From NCBI RefSeq assembly GCF_013376475.1, contig NZ_CP045508.1, positions 496,001-560,000 on the forward strand: a DNA stretch of 64,000 nt. Direction: 5' to 3'. The DNA is from Desulfolutivibrio sulfoxidireducens (GTDB lineage Bacteria; Desulfobacterota; Desulfovibrionia; Desulfovibrionales; Desulfovibrionaceae). The notes under the pieces were generated by a model. It saw only the letters and a program-made list of their open reading frames with translations, did no database searches and was not told where the DNA came from. This document shows positions 16,526 to 26,321 of this stretch, one piece after another. Made by a program: the position numbers and the translations under genes. Every line of letters starts with the position of its first letter. Positions within the stretch are counted from its first letter, which is position 1.

Positions 16526-17179
16526 ATGATGGACGGGGCCTGGGACATCGTGCTGCATCTGGACCGCCACGTGGCGGCCTTAAGCGCGGCCTACGGCCTG
16601 TGGTCCTATGTTCTGCTCTTCGGGGTGGTCTTTGCCGAGACCGGGCTGGTCGTGACCACGATCCTGCCCAGCGACACGGTGCTTTTCGCGGCCGGGGCCA
16701 TGGCCGCCAAGGGCATGTTTCCCGTGTGGGTCCTGTATCCTGGGTTCTGTCTGGCGGCTTTTGCCGGGGACACGGTAGCCTACCTGGTCGGTGTTTTCCT
16801 GGGCGACCGGTTCGTGTCGCGCGGCCGGATTCCCTTTGTCAGCCAGGAGGCCCTGGCCAAGGCCCACGAGTATTACGCCCTGCACGGGGGCATGACCGTG
16901 GTGGCGGCCCGGTTCGTGCCGATCCTGCGGCTTGTCGTGCCGCTTGTGGGCGGCGTGGCCGGGATGGCGTTTCCCCGCTTTCTGGCCTTCAACGCCCTGG
17001 GCAAGGTCGTCTGGGGGGCGATCTACGTCTTCGGGGGCTATTTCTTCGGCCAGATTCCGTGGATGGAAAAAAACTTCGCCGTGGTCATCCTGGTGGCCAT
17101 GGGCGTGCCGTTTCTGGTGGCCGGGCTTCGCGTGGCCTATGTCTTTTGGCGTCAGGCGACCCGCAACTCGCGCGGCTAA
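16526..17179 (+). CDS. DedA-family membrane protein
   Basis: This 217-residue integral membrane protein starts at MMDGAWDIV after a GGAGGGG ribosome site. DedA/SNARE-associated hallmarks are the E/D-rich entry FAETGLVVTTILPSDT and the conserved ARFVPILRLVVPLVGG with its essential arginines. GKVVWGAIYVFGGYFFG follows. DedA proteins flip lipids such as undecaprenyl phosphate or phosphatidylethanolamine and support envelope homeostasis. It is the last gene of the hisC-cmk-dedA run. Confidence 0.9.
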   Translation: MMDGAWDIVLHLDRHVAALSAAYGLWSYVLLFGVVFAETGLVVTTILPSDTVLFAAGAMAAKGMFPVWVLYPGFCLAAFAGDTVAYLVGVFLGDRFVSRGRIPFVSQEALAKAHEYYALHGGMTVVAARFVPILRLVVPLVGGVAGMAFPRFLAFNALGKVVWGAIYVFGGYFFGQIPWMEKNFAVVILVAMGVPFLVAGLRVAYVFWRQATRNSRG

Positions 17180-17247
17180 CCACCCCTTTCTCCCGAGGTC
17201 TTCCCCCCTCTCCCTCCCCTTGCCAAAAGTCTTAGGAAGGGGGGTTC

Positions 17248-17282
17248 GGGGGGAGAACCTTTCTTCAGAAAGGTTTCCCCCC
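17248..17282. terminator. Bidirectional hairpin between dedA and paaK
   Basis: A stem of six G/C pairs plus nine further pairs (GAACCTTTC / GAAAGGTTT) surrounds a TTCA loop between two converging genes. It resembles the hairpin at 26269-26304 in sequence as well as in position. Confidence 0.6.
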
Positions 17283-17286
17283 GTCC

Positions 17287-18600
17287 TTATTCTTCCCTCT
17301 TCCCCATCTCCCTCTTATCCACCACCCTTTTTACCTTGCCGTCGGCGCGCTCCAGGCTCTTGGGCTCCACCAGGCGCACCTGCATGGACACGCCCAGTTC
17401 CGAGGCCAGGCGTTTTTTTAGGCGTTCGACCAGGTGCTGGTGTTCGCCGATGCGGTCGAAGAACCCGCCTTCGGCGGCCTCCACCTCCACCGTGGCCTCG
17501 TCCAGGGCCCCGACGCGTTCCACCACCACCCGGTAATGGGGGGTCATGCCCTCCACCTCCAGGATCACGGCCTCGATCTGGGAGGGGAACACGTTGGTTC
17601 CCCGGATGGTGAGCATGTCGTCGGCCCGGCCCAGGATGCGGCTTATGCGCCGGAAGGCGCGTCCGCAGGGGCAGGGTCCGGGCAGGATGCGGGTCAGGTC
17701 GCCGGTGCGGAAGCGGATCATGGGGAAGGCCTCCTTGGTGAGCGTGGTCAGGACCAGCTCGCCGGCCTCGCCCTCGTCCACGGCCTCGCCCGTGACCGGG
17801 TCCACGATCTCCATGAGGAAATGGTCCTCGTTGACGTGCATGCCGCAGCGCTCCAGGCATTCCCCGGCAACTCCCGGCCCCATGATCTCGCTGAGGCCGT
17901 AGTTGTCCGTGGCCGTGAGTTTCAGGCGCGACTCGATCTGGGCGCGCATGGCCTCGGTCCAGGTCTCGGCCCCGAACAGGCCGTGGCGAAGCGACAGGGC
18001 GTTGACATTGATGTCCAGGGCGTCCAGGGCGTCGGCCAAGTGCAGGGCGTAGCTCGGGGTGCACACCAGGGTGGTGGTCCGGTAGTCCTCCATGATCATG
18101 GCCTGGCGGCGGGTGTTGCCGCTGGAGGAGGGGATGACCGCCGCGCCGATGGCCTCGGCCCCGTAGTGGAAGCCGATGCCGCCGGTGAAAAGCCCGTACC
18201 CGAGGGCGATCTGGACCACGTCGTCGCGGCCCGCGCCGCCGGCGACGAGCACGCGGGCCACCAGGGAGGCCCATTTTTTGACGTCGTTTCGGGTGTAGCC
18301 GACCACGGTGGGCTTGCCGGTGGTGCCGGAGGAGGCGTGCAGCCGGACCACCTCGCGTAGCGGCACGGCGAAAAGGCCGTAGGGATAGCCGTCGCGCAGG
18401 TCCTTTTTGGTGGTGAACGGCAGGCGGCGCACGTCGGCCAGGCTTGTGAACTCGTCGGGGTCGATGCCCATTTCCGCGAAGCGTTTGCGGTAATGGGGGA
18501 CGTTGCGGGACACCCGGGTCAGGGTGGCCTGGAGCCGCTCCAGTTGCAGGCGGCGCAGATCCTCGCGGCTTACGGTCTCTTCTTTCGGCTCCCAGTACAT
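17287..18600 (-). CDS. paaK: Phenylacetate-CoA ligase
   Basis: This 437-residue adenylate-forming enzyme activates phenylacetate or a related aryl acid to its CoA ester. Motifs seen are RLHASSGTTGKPTVVGYTRN (ATP loop, near residue 92), DNYGLSEIMGPGVAGEC, RFRTGDLTRILPG and GRADDMLTIRGTNVFPSQIE. These are all characteristic of PaaK, whose usual length is 430-440. In anaerobes such ligases often serve fermentation or breakdown of aromatic amino acids. The adjacent Liv-type transporter on the same strand fits amino-acid or aryl-acid uptake. Confidence 0.92.
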   Translation of the reverse strand: MYWEPKEETVSREDLRRLQLERLQATLTRVSRNVPHYRKRFAEMGIDPDEFTSLADVRRLPFTTKKDLRDGYPYGLFAVPLREVVRLHASSGTTGKPTVVGYTRNDVKKWASLVARVLVAGGAGRDDVVQIALGYGLFTGGIGFHYGAEAIGAAVIPSSSGNTRRQAMIMEDYRTTTLVCTPSYALHLADALDALDINVNALSLRHGLFGAETWTEAMRAQIESRLKLTATDNYGLSEIMGPGVAGECLERCGMHVNEDHFLMEIVDPVTGEAVDEGEAGELVLTTLTKEAFPMIRFRTGDLTRILPGPCPCGRAFRRISRILGRADDMLTIRGTNVFPSQIEAVILEVEGMTPHYRVVVERVGALDEATVEVEAAEGGFFDRIGEHQHLVERLKKRLASELGVSMQVRLVEPKSLERADGKVKRVVDKREMGKREE

Positions 18601-18630
18601 AGGCTCCTCGCGCGGCCCTCGTGGCGCGGT

Positions 18631-19281
18631 TTACGGCTTGACGGACAGGGGGACGTGCTCCAGTTCCAGGGCCAGGGTGCCCACGAAATGGGTGATGGCC
18701 TTGCGGAAGCCCCGGTGCACGGTGTCGAAGCGCAGGCCCAGGTGCAGCACGCCGTCCTGGTTGAAGGCGTTGGTGACCTCGGTGAAGATGCTGTAGCTGT
18801 TTTTTTCCTCGATAGCATAGAAGTCGAGTTTGACCCGCTCCCCCGGGGTGAATCGTCCATCCTCGGGGGCCTTGCCGGCGCCGCGCAGGCTCAGCCGGCA
18901 GCCGCTGGGAGAGAGGTCCGAGATGATCCCGGCCAGGGAGGCCTCGCTGTCGCGCTGGATCCTGGCCGGAAAAAGGCAGGGGATGCGCGGCTCCTTGCGC
19001 AGTTCCAGGATTTCGACGCGAGGGGGATATTCCAGAAAGAGCAGGGAGGCCGGGTCCACGATGTAGTTCATGACCATGGCCCGAAATCCGTAGACCGTGC
19101 CGCCATGGACGTAGCGGCCGGTGACCACGTGTTTCTTGCGGGCCTTTTTCTTCACGGACGTGGTGAACGGGACGAACAGGATGAGGTAGCCTTCCGGATA
19201 CAGGCCCACGAGAACGCCGGCCACCCGCTCGTCGTCCCCGGAAAATTCGAGCTGCACCCTGGTTCCCATCTCGATGTTCAT
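18631..19281 (-). CDS. PilZ-domain (c-di-GMP binding) protein with YcgR-like N-terminal domain
   Basis: This 216-residue soluble protein has a beta-rich N-terminal domain (residues 1-95; GTRVQLEFSGDDERVAGVLV). A PilZ domain follows with both c-di-GMP signatures: RKEPR (RxxxR, near residue 95) and DLSPSG (DxSxxG, near residue 122). It should sense c-di-GMP. It sits between paaK and livF on the same strand, 30 bases from paaK and 98 from livF. Whether it controls the operon or is merely co-located is not clear. Confidence 0.85.
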   Translation of the reverse strand: MNIEMGTRVQLEFSGDDERVAGVLVGLYPEGYLILFVPFTTSVKKKARKKHVVTGRYVHGGTVYGFRAMVMNYIVDPASLLFLEYPPRVEILELRKEPRIPCLFPARIQRDSEASLAGIISDLSPSGCRLSLRGAGKAPEDGRFTPGERVKLDFYAIEEKNSYSIFTEVTNAFNQDGVLHLGLRFDTVHRGFRKAITHFVGTLALELEHVPLSVKP

Positions 19282-19379
19282 GTCCGCCTCCCGCCCGCTT
19301 CGGCCGCGAGCGATGTCCTTTCATGCCATCCCGTGCCGGGCGAGACATGGCCGGGGGCTTTGGCGACGCGAAATCCCGG

Positions 19380-20111
<732 letters not shown>

Positions 20112-20137
20112 GCTTTCTCCACACGACCCGCGAGGCG

Positions 20138-20905
20138 TCAGTCGCCCAGATAGGCGGCCACGACGTCGGGATTTTCCTGAATCCGCCGGGGCGTGCCCGA
20201 GGCCAAAACCGCGCCGAAGGACAGGACGGTCACGGCGTCGCTTATGCCCATGACCAGGTCCATGTCGTGCTCCACAAGCCCCACAGTGATGCCAAGCTCG
20301 TCGCGCACTCGGGCGATAAGCGCGGCCAGGGCCTGGGTCTCCCTGGTGTTCAGGCCGGCGGCCGGTTCGTCCAAAAGCAGCAGCTTCGGCTCGGCGGCCA
20401 CGGCCCGGGCCATCTCCAAAAGCCGCTGGCTGCCGTAGGGCAACTCCCCGGCCAAAAGGTCCTTTTTGTCGGCCAGGCCCACGAAGTCGAGCCTGTCCAG
20501 GGCCGCTTCGCGGCAGGCCCGCTCCCCGGCCCGAAAGCGAGGCGTGCGCAGGATGCCGTCGAAAATGCCGTAGCGCACCAGGGCGTGCCGGCCGGTCATG
20601 ACGTTTTCCAGGACCGTCATGTTGGCGAAGACCTCCAGGTTCTGGAAGGTGCGCACCACCCCGGCCAGGGCTCGGGCGTGGGGGGCCATGGCGGTCACGT
20701 CGCGGCCGGCCAGGACGACGCGGCCCCGGTGCATGGGGACCATGCCGGTGACCGCCCCCAGAAGCGTGGTCTTGCCCGCGCCGTTGGGGCCGATAAGGGC
20801 GGTCACGGTGCCCGTCTCGATGGTGAAATCCACCTCGACCAGGGCGTCCACCCCCCCGAAGCGCACGCAGGCCTCGGAAACCGACAGGATGGGCGCGTCA
20901 GGCAT
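20138..20905 (-). CDS. livG: Branched-chain amino acid ABC transporter ATPase LivG
   Basis: This 255-residue ATPase has Walker A GPNGAGKT, Walker B LLLDEP and the LivG-specific VVRTFQNLEVF block after the Q-loop. The ABC signature is degenerate (LPYGSQR), as is usual in LivG. It overlaps the end of livM by 8 bases, suggesting coupled translation. Confidence 0.92.
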   Translation of the reverse strand: MPDAPILSVSEACVRFGGVDALVEVDFTIETGTVTALIGPNGAGKTTLLGAVTGMVPMHRGRVVLAGRDVTAMAPHARALAGVVRTFQNLEVFANMTVLENVMTGRHALVRYGIFDGILRTPRFRAGERACREAALDRLDFVGLADKKDLLAGELPYGSQRLLEMARAVAAEPKLLLLDEPAAGLNTRETQALAALIARVRDELGITVGLVEHDMDLVMGISDAVTVLSFGAVLASGTPRRIQENPDVVAAYLGD

Positions 20906-21872
20906 GGCCGTCCCCCGCGGCCCGCGTCCGGGTCAGCCTGCGCCATATCGCGGCGGTCGCCCCGGCCAGACCTTGCGGCAGGTACATGACGCACAGGACC
21001 AAAATGGCCCCGTAGATCAGGATGTCCACCTCCTCGAAGCCGCGCAGGGCCTCGGGCAGGGCGGTGAGGAAAAAGGCCCCGGCCACGGCCCCCCAGACGC
21101 TGGCCATGCCTCCCAGGACGACCATGACCATCAGTTGCACGGAAAAGCCGAACCCGAAGGAGGACGGGGCCACGAAGCAGAGGAAGTGGGCGTAGAGCAC
21201 CCCGGCCACCCCGGCGAACACGGCCGAGAGCACGAACACGAAAAGCTTGTATCCGGCGATGTCCACGCCGGCGGTCTGGGCCGCCCGTTCGCTGGTGTGG
21301 ATGGCCCGCAGGGCCCGGCCCAGGCGCGAGTCGATGAGGTTGAGGCAAAAAAGCGCGGCCAGGGCCAAGATGGCGGCCGTCAGGTAGTAGTAGGAGCGGT
21401 CCGAGTCGAAGGACACCCCGAACAGGTTCAGGCGGGGGATGCCCACGAATCCGGAGGGACCGCCGGTGATCGCGATGGTCTCGTTCATGACGATGTTGAC
21501 GATGATGCCGAAGCCCAGGGTGGCCATGGCCAGGTAGTGGCCGCGAAGGCGCAGGGTGGGGATGCCGATGAGCCAGGCCACCCCGGCCGAAAGCGCCACC
21601 CCCAGGGCCATGCCCGCCGGGATGGGCAGGCCGAGCCTGGCCGTGGCGTAGGCCGTGGTGTAGGCCGACAGGCCGAAAAAGGCGGCGTGGCCGAGCGATA
21701 TCTGTCCGGCGTAGCCCAGAAGCAGGTTCAGGCCCAGGGCGATAAGCGCGTTGATCGCGCCCAGGATCAGGATGTTGATGTAGTATTCGTTGGGAAGCAG
21801 GAAAGGCGCCGCGAACAAAAGCGCGGCGAAAATCGCGGCCTTGGCCGGATTTCGCGAGGCCAGGGTCTTCAT
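20898..21872 (-). CDS. livM: Branched-chain amino acid ABC transporter permease LivM
   Basis: This 324-residue polytopic permease starts at MKTLASRNP, and its ATG overlaps the livH stop (ATGA). Typical LivM features are NALIALGLNLLLGYAGQISLGHAAFFG in the first third and TLRLRGHYLAMATLGFG. The coupling region ALRAIHTSERAAQTAGVD also matches. It forms the channel with LivH. Confidence 0.92.
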   Translation of the reverse strand: MKTLASRNPAKAAIFAALLFAAPFLLPNEYYINILILGAINALIALGLNLLLGYAGQISLGHAAFFGLSAYTTAYATARLGLPIPAGMALGVALSAGVAWLIGIPTLRLRGHYLAMATLGFGIIVNIVMNETIAITGGPSGFVGIPRLNLFGVSFDSDRSYYYLTAAILALAALFCLNLIDSRLGRALRAIHTSERAAQTAGVDIAGYKLFVFVLSAVFAGVAGVLYAHFLCFVAPSSFGFGFSVQLMVMVVLGGMASVWGAVAGAFFLTALPEALRGFEEVDILIYGAILVLCVMYLPQGLAGATAAIWRRLTRTRAAGDGHA

Positions 21873-22744
21873 ACCCGCTGCACCCCGGACTTGCCGAAAA
21901 GGCCCGAGGGCCGCACGAAAAGCAGGGCCAAAAGGATGATGAAGGCAAACGCGTCCTTGTAGGCCGAGGACACATAGCCCGCGCCCAAGGATTCCATGAC
22001 CCCGATGCACAGGCCGCCCACGGCCGCGCCAAAGGGACTGCCCAGCCCGCCCAGGATGCAGGCGGCGAAGCCCTTTAAGCCCAGCATCATGCCCACGTCG
22101 TAGGAGGTCATGGTGATGGGGGCCAGAATCGCCCCGCCCACGGCCCCGGTCAAGGCCGACAGGGCAAAGGAGAAAAGGGACATGCGGGCCACGCTTATGC
22201 CCATGAGGCTCGCGGCCTTGCGGTCGCAGGCGCAGGCCAGCATGGCCTTGCCGTGGATGGACGTGGAGAAAAAGAGCTTCAGCGCGGATAAAAGGGCCAG
22301 GGTGATGGCCAGGGCCCACAGGCTCTGGGGCTGGATGGCGGCCCCCATGAAGGCGATGGGCGTCGAGCCGCCAAAAGGCGGCAGGCTGAAGGTGTCCTTG
22401 CCCCACACCAGCATGGCCGCGCCCCGGATGAGGATGGACACGCCGATGGTGGCGATGACCAGGTTTATGGGCGAGGTTCCCTGGATGGGGCGGATGGTCA
22501 GGCGTTCCATGGCCGCGCCCACGGCGGCCGTGGCGGCCACGGCCAGGGCGATGGAGGAAAAGAGGTCGAGCCCGAGCCAGGAGCGGAAAAAGACGCTCAT
22601 CATGCCGCCGAGCATCACGAACTCGCCCTGGGCAAAGTTGATGATCCCGGTGGTGTTGAAGATCATGGTGAAGCCGAGCCCGGTCAGGCCGTAGGTGGCC
22701 CCCACGGTCAGGCCGGAGACGAGGTATTGGGTGGCGGCGAACAT
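21869..22744 (-). CDS. livH: Branched-chain amino acid ABC transporter permease LivH
   Basis: This 291-residue permease has the LivH hallmarks LTVGATYGLTGLGFTMIFNT and INFAQGEFVMLGGM near the N-terminus. The cytoplasmic loop LACACDRKAASLMGI contacts the ATPases. It is the first gene after the two binding-protein genes. Confidence 0.92.
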   Translation of the reverse strand: MFAATQYLVSGLTVGATYGLTGLGFTMIFNTTGIINFAQGEFVMLGGMMSVFFRSWLGLDLFSSIALAVAATAAVGAAMERLTIRPIQGTSPINLVIATIGVSILIRGAAMLVWGKDTFSLPPFGGSTPIAFMGAAIQPQSLWALAITLALLSALKLFFSTSIHGKAMLACACDRKAASLMGISVARMSLFSFALSALTGAVGGAILAPITMTSYDVGMMLGLKGFAACILGGLGSPFGAAVGGLCIGVMESLGAGYVSSAYKDAFAFIILLALLFVRPSGLFGKSGVQRV

Positions 22745-22791
22745 CTTTTGGGGCGTTCCTCGGGGGGAAGCGGTTTTTCAGGGCGCGCCGA

Positions 22792-22830
22792 CCGGCGATC
22801 CCCGGGTGCCGCGCGCCAGGGGATCGCCGG
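22792..22830 (-). terminator. Strong hairpin after the second binding-protein gene
   Basis: Arms CCGGCGATCCCC and GGGGATCGCCGG (12 perfect pairs, 15-base loop) lie just 3' of the gene ending at 22846 on the minus strand. There is no T-run, so it probably protects the upstream mRNA 3' end and dampens read-through to livH. Confidence 0.55.
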
Positions 22831-22845
22831 AGGGAGGACGGGCCG

Positions 22846-23997
22846 CTACTTGGTCAGAATCTTCCAGTCGCCGCCGGCCACCTCGATCATGACGAAGGCC
22901 GAGGCGTCCAGGCCGTTGTGGTCCGTGGGGCTGAAGTTGAAGATGCCGCCCACGCCCACGAAGCCCGTGATCTTCTCCAGGTTGTCCCGGACGGCCTTGG
23001 GCTCGGCCGAGCCGCCCTTTTTCACGGCCTCGGCGAAAAGCATGACCCCGTCCCAGCCGTGGCCGCCGAAGGTGGACACGGGCTGGTGGAACTTCTCGTC
23101 GTACATGTTCGTGTAGTCCATGAGGACCTTTTTCTGCGGATCGGAATCCGGGAGCTGGGCGGCCACGATGAGCTTGCCGGCCGGGAGCATGAGGCCCTCG
23201 GCGGCCTCGCCGGCCAGTTCGATGAATTTTTTCGAGGCCACGCCGTGGCTCATGTACAGGGGCGTGGTCATGCCGAGCTGCACCCGGTTTTTGGCCACCA
23301 CGGCCGGACCCGGATTCGTGCCCCAACAGATGACGGCGTCGGGGGAGACGGACTTGATCTTGGTTAACTGGGCGGTCATGTCCGTGTCTTTCGGGCCGTA
23401 GACCTCGTCGGCCAGAAGCTCGAAGCCGCCGGCCGGGATGAGTTCCTTCAAGACCTCGCGGCCGGCCTGGCCGAACCCGTCGGACACGGTCAGGATGGCC
23501 AGCTTGTTATACCCCCGGGCCTTGGCGTGCTCCAGGATGCGGGCCACGGCGTGGCGGTCGGACTGCGGATTCTTGAATATCCAGGGGTTGACCGGGGTGA
23601 CGATCTTTTCGGCGGCCGAAAAGGAGATCATGGGCACCTCGGCGGCGGCCACGTTTTGCATGATGGCCAGGGTGTTGCCCGAGGTGGTGGGGCCAAGCAC
23701 GGCCACCACCTTGTCCATGCGGATCAGGCGCTGGGCCCCGAGCACGGCCTTGTTCACGTCGGTCTCGTCGTCGAGGATGACCGCCTCGAGCTTTTTGCCC
23801 AAAAGTCCCCCGGCCGCGTTGACCTGATCGACCATCATGAGCACGGTGTTCTTCTCTGGTTCGCCCAGAAACGAAGCCGGGCCGGTCACGGACAACACGG
23901 CCCCGACCTTGATGGTGTCGTCGGCCAGAACCCGGCCGGGCAGGGCCAGGACAAGGATGGCAAAGGCCAGTAACGCCGCGAAAGACGCTCGGTTCAT
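22846..23997 (-). CDS. Branched-chain amino acid-type substrate-binding protein, copy 1
   Basis: This 383-residue periplasmic LivJ/LivK-type protein has a signal peptide ending near RVLADD. The mature start IKVGAVLSVTGPASFLGEPE is typical of the family. The two-lobe ligand site includes LGPTTSGNTLAIMQ and the SFSAAEKIVTP segment. It is a close paralogue of the next gene upstream (24138-25280). The true ligand could be an aliphatic or aromatic amino acid. Confidence 0.92.
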   Translation of the reverse strand: MNRASFAALLAFAILVLALPGRVLADDTIKVGAVLSVTGPASFLGEPEKNTVLMMVDQVNAAGGLLGKKLEAVILDDETDVNKAVLGAQRLIRMDKVVAVLGPTTSGNTLAIMQNVAAAEVPMISFSAAEKIVTPVNPWIFKNPQSDRHAVARILEHAKARGYNKLAILTVSDGFGQAGREVLKELIPAGGFELLADEVYGPKDTDMTAQLTKIKSVSPDAVICWGTNPGPAVVAKNRVQLGMTTPLYMSHGVASKKFIELAGEAAEGLMLPAGKLIVAAQLPDSDPQKKVLMDYTNMYDEKFHQPVSTFGGHGWDGVMLFAEAVKKGGSAEPKAVRDNLEKITGFVGVGGIFNFSPTDHNGLDASAFVMIEVAGGDWKILTK

Positions 23998-24090
23998 GCC
24001 TCTCTCCTTTTCGTCGCGGGCCGGCGGGAGGGTTTCCGCGCCCGCGTGGCCGGGCGCGGCCGGGCTGGTCGCGCCGTTTCGGGCGGATGT

Positions 24091-24117
24091 CCCGGGACGG
24101 ATGTCGTCCGTCCCGGG
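24091..24117 (-). terminator. Strong hairpin after the first binding-protein gene
   Basis: CCCGGGACGGA and TCCGTCCCGGG form 11 perfect pairs around a 5-base loop, directly 3' of the gene ending at 24138. It is equivalent in position to the hairpin at 22792-22830. Confidence 0.55.
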
Positions 24118-24137
24118 GTCGTTTCGTGCCGCGCCGG

Positions 24138-25280
24138 CTACTGGACGATGCTCCAGTCGCCGTTTTTGATGGTGACCATGACGAAGGCGGACTGGTCCAG
24201 GCCGTTATGCTCCTCGGGACTGAAGGTGAAAACGCCGCTTATCCCGACAAGTCCCTTGATTTTTTCCAGGTTGTCCCGGATGGCCTGGGGATCGGCGGAG
24301 TTGCCGGCCTCGATGGCCTTTTGCACCAGGGTCAGGGCGTCGTAGCCGTAGCCGCCGAAAGAGGAGGCGGGCTGGGCGAAGGCGGCCTGATAATCCTTGG
24401 CATAGGCCACGAGAAGCTGCTTCTGAGGGTCGGTGTCGGGCAGGATGGCGGCCACGGTGAGCTTGCCGGCCGGAAGGAGCAGGCCCTCGGCGGCCTCGCC
24501 GGCCAGTTCGATGAACTTTTTCGAGGCCACGCCGTGGCTCATGTACAGGGGGGTGGTCATGCCCAGTTGCACCCGGTTTCTGGCGATGACCGCTGGGCCG
24601 GGGTTGGTGCCCCAGCAGATGACGGCGTCGGGGGAGGCGGACTTGATCTTGGTCAGTTGGGCGGACATGTCCGTGTCTTTCGGGCCGTAGACCTCGTCGG
24701 CCACGAGTTCGAAGCCCCCGGCCGGGACGAGTTCCTTTAAGACCTCGCGGCCGGCCTGGCCGTAGCCGTCGGACACGGTGATGATGGCCAGCTTCTTGAA
24801 ACCCTGCTTTTTGGCGTGATCGAGAATGCTTAAGACCGCGTGTCGGTCGGACTGGGCGGTCTTGAAGATCCAGGGGTTGACCGGGGAGACGATCTTCTCG
24901 GCGGCGGCGCAGGAAATAAGCGGCACCTTGGCGGCGGAAAAACTCTGCATGATGGCCAGGGTGTTGCCCGAGACCGTGGGGCCGAGCACGGCGACCACGT
25001 TGTCCTTCTTGAGCAGCCGCTGGGCAGCCAGCACGGCCTTGTTCACGTCGGCCTCGTCGTCGAGGATGATCATCTCCAGGGGCCGGCCCAGGATGCCGCC
25101 ATTTTTATTGATCTTTTCGGCGAGCATGGTCAGGGTGTTTTTCTCGGGCTCGCCCAGAAAAGACGCCGGTCCGGTCACGGACAGCACCGCCCCGATCTTG
25201 ATGGGTTCGCCCCCGGCCAGCGCGGTTGCCGCCGCGAGCACACAGGCCAGGGCCAGCGCGGCGATCAGGTTCGTTTTCAT
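24138..25280 (-). CDS. Branched-chain amino acid-type substrate-binding protein, copy 2
   Basis: This 380-residue protein has a Sec signal peptide (MKTNLIAALALACVLAAATA) and the same mature layout as copy 1 (IKIGAVLSVTGPASFLGEPE, LGPTVSGNTLAIMQ). The start was chosen because the frame upstream of this ATG lacks signal-peptide character and GGAGGGTCC precedes it. Two different binding proteins with a single LivHMGF core suggest the transporter serves two ligand ranges. The promoter should lie in 25281-25566, but I could not identify it. Confidence 0.92.
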   Translation of the reverse strand: MKTNLIAALALACVLAAATALAGGEPIKIGAVLSVTGPASFLGEPEKNTLTMLAEKINKNGGILGRPLEMIILDDEADVNKAVLAAQRLLKKDNVVAVLGPTVSGNTLAIMQSFSAAKVPLISCAAAEKIVSPVNPWIFKTAQSDRHAVLSILDHAKKQGFKKLAIITVSDGYGQAGREVLKELVPAGGFELVADEVYGPKDTDMSAQLTKIKSASPDAVICWGTNPGPAVIARNRVQLGMTTPLYMSHGVASKKFIELAGEAAEGLLLPAGKLTVAAILPDTDPQKQLLVAYAKDYQAAFAQPASSFGGYGYDALTLVQKAIEAGNSADPQAIRDNLEKIKGLVGISGVFTFSPEEHNGLDQSAFVMVTIKNGDWSIVQ

Positions 25281-25566
25281 GGACCCTCCTTGATTCGTGG
25301 GAAACGGTTGTCCTGGACGAGAAAGACACATGATCCGCCACGTCACCTTGACGACGTACAAACATTCGGACCGGATGGAAACGGAAAATGACTGCTTACG
25401 CGAAATATGCCCAGCGCTCAAGAGCGCAGGCCGGAAATTGCCGCCCAAAAGCGCCGCCCGGGGCGTATTGAAAGATGCCCCGGTCTCGTCTATCCTAGCC
25501 TCGCATTCTCAACTCCAGCGGGACGCGGGTCGCACGCCCGCCGGCCAGCCGATCCAGGAGGAATCC

Positions 25567-26088
25567 ATGCTGCGCTTTTTCCGTTTCGCCCCCGCCCTGT
25601 CCATCCTGGCCATGGCCGTCCTTCTGGCCCTGTCCGTCCAGACGGCCGCCCTGGCCCAGCAGGATAAACCCGCCGCCGCGGCCAAACCCGAGGGCCAGGC
25701 CATTCCGGACACCCCGAAAAAGGACATGGGCGTGGACGGACGGCGCACCCCGGTGGCCATCGAACACGGCAGCACGGACGTGGTCGGTACCCGGATGGTC
25801 TACCATCTCAAGGAGCTTCTGGGCCGTTCCTCGCTCATGACGCTGACGACCAAGGACGAAAAAAAGCTTGTCCTGGCCATCCAGACCCGGGAGGAGTTCA
25901 CCGGCCGGCCGGCCGTCAGCTCCATCTATTCCGTGGCCTGGCTGTATTCGGCCAAGGACGGGACCTTGCGCTATTTCCTGTCGGCCGAGACGGGCATCGT
26001 GGACGCGGCCAGCCTGGAACAAACCGTGGAGGCCATCCTGGCCAAGACGGACAAGATGGCCGGAACCTACGGCTACCTGTTCCAGTAA
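25567..26088 (+). CDS. Exported hypothetical protein
   Basis: This 173-residue protein has an N-terminal signal peptide (cleavage near ALAQQDK) and a GGAGG ribosome site. The first 35 mature residues are Ala/Pro/Lys-rich linker. The remainder is a small mixed alpha/beta domain (MVYHLKELLGRSSLMTLTTK, IYSVAWLYSAKDGTLRYFLS). The family is not recognised. It is immediately followed (3 bases) by a composite palindromic element. Confidence 0.7.
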   Translation: MLRFFRFAPALSILAMAVLLALSVQTAALAQQDKPAAAAKPEGQAIPDTPKKDMGVDGRRTPVAIEHGSTDVVGTRMVYHLKELLGRSSLMTLTTKDEKKLVLAIQTREEFTGRPAVSSIYSVAWLYSAKDGTLRYFLSAETGIVDAASLEQTVEAILAKTDKMAGTYGYLFQ

Positions 26089-26090
26089 TT

Positions 26091-26194
26091 CGGGGCTGCC
26101 GCCCCGAACCCCGCCCGGGGGAAATCATTTCCCCCGGACCCCCTGGCTCCGGCCGGTCTTCCCCGGCGCGACGCGCCGGGGAAGACCGGCCGGA
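26091..26194 (+). repeat. Composite palindromic intergenic element, copy 1
   Basis: Three hairpins lie in order: CGGGGC-TGCC-GCCCCG, then CCGGGGGAAATCATTTCCCCC with its flanks, then a perfect 23-base-arm palindrome (26148-26170 with 26172-26194). The first two modules recur at 28348, 52290 and, inverted, near 58731. The third stem has a different sequence in each copy. It begins 3 bases after the preceding stop codon. Confidence 0.8.
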
Positions 26195-26268
26195 AAACCA
26201 GGTGGTTCAGTGCGAATGATTGCTCCCGAGCGCGGACGCGAAGCGCGATGAAAGTTTTGGAAAGGGGT

Positions 26269-26304
26269 CCAGGGGGAAACTTTTTTCAAAAAGTTTCCCC
26301 CTGG
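26269..26304. terminator. Bidirectional hairpin
   Basis: CCAGGGGGAAACTTTTT pairs with AAAAAGTTTCCCCCTGG around a very short loop, between converging genes (25567 plus strand, 26322 minus strand). A-runs and T-runs flank the loop on both strands. It is similar to the hairpin at 17248-17282. Confidence 0.65.
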
Positions 26305-26321
26305 CCGCCGGAGGCAAAAAA

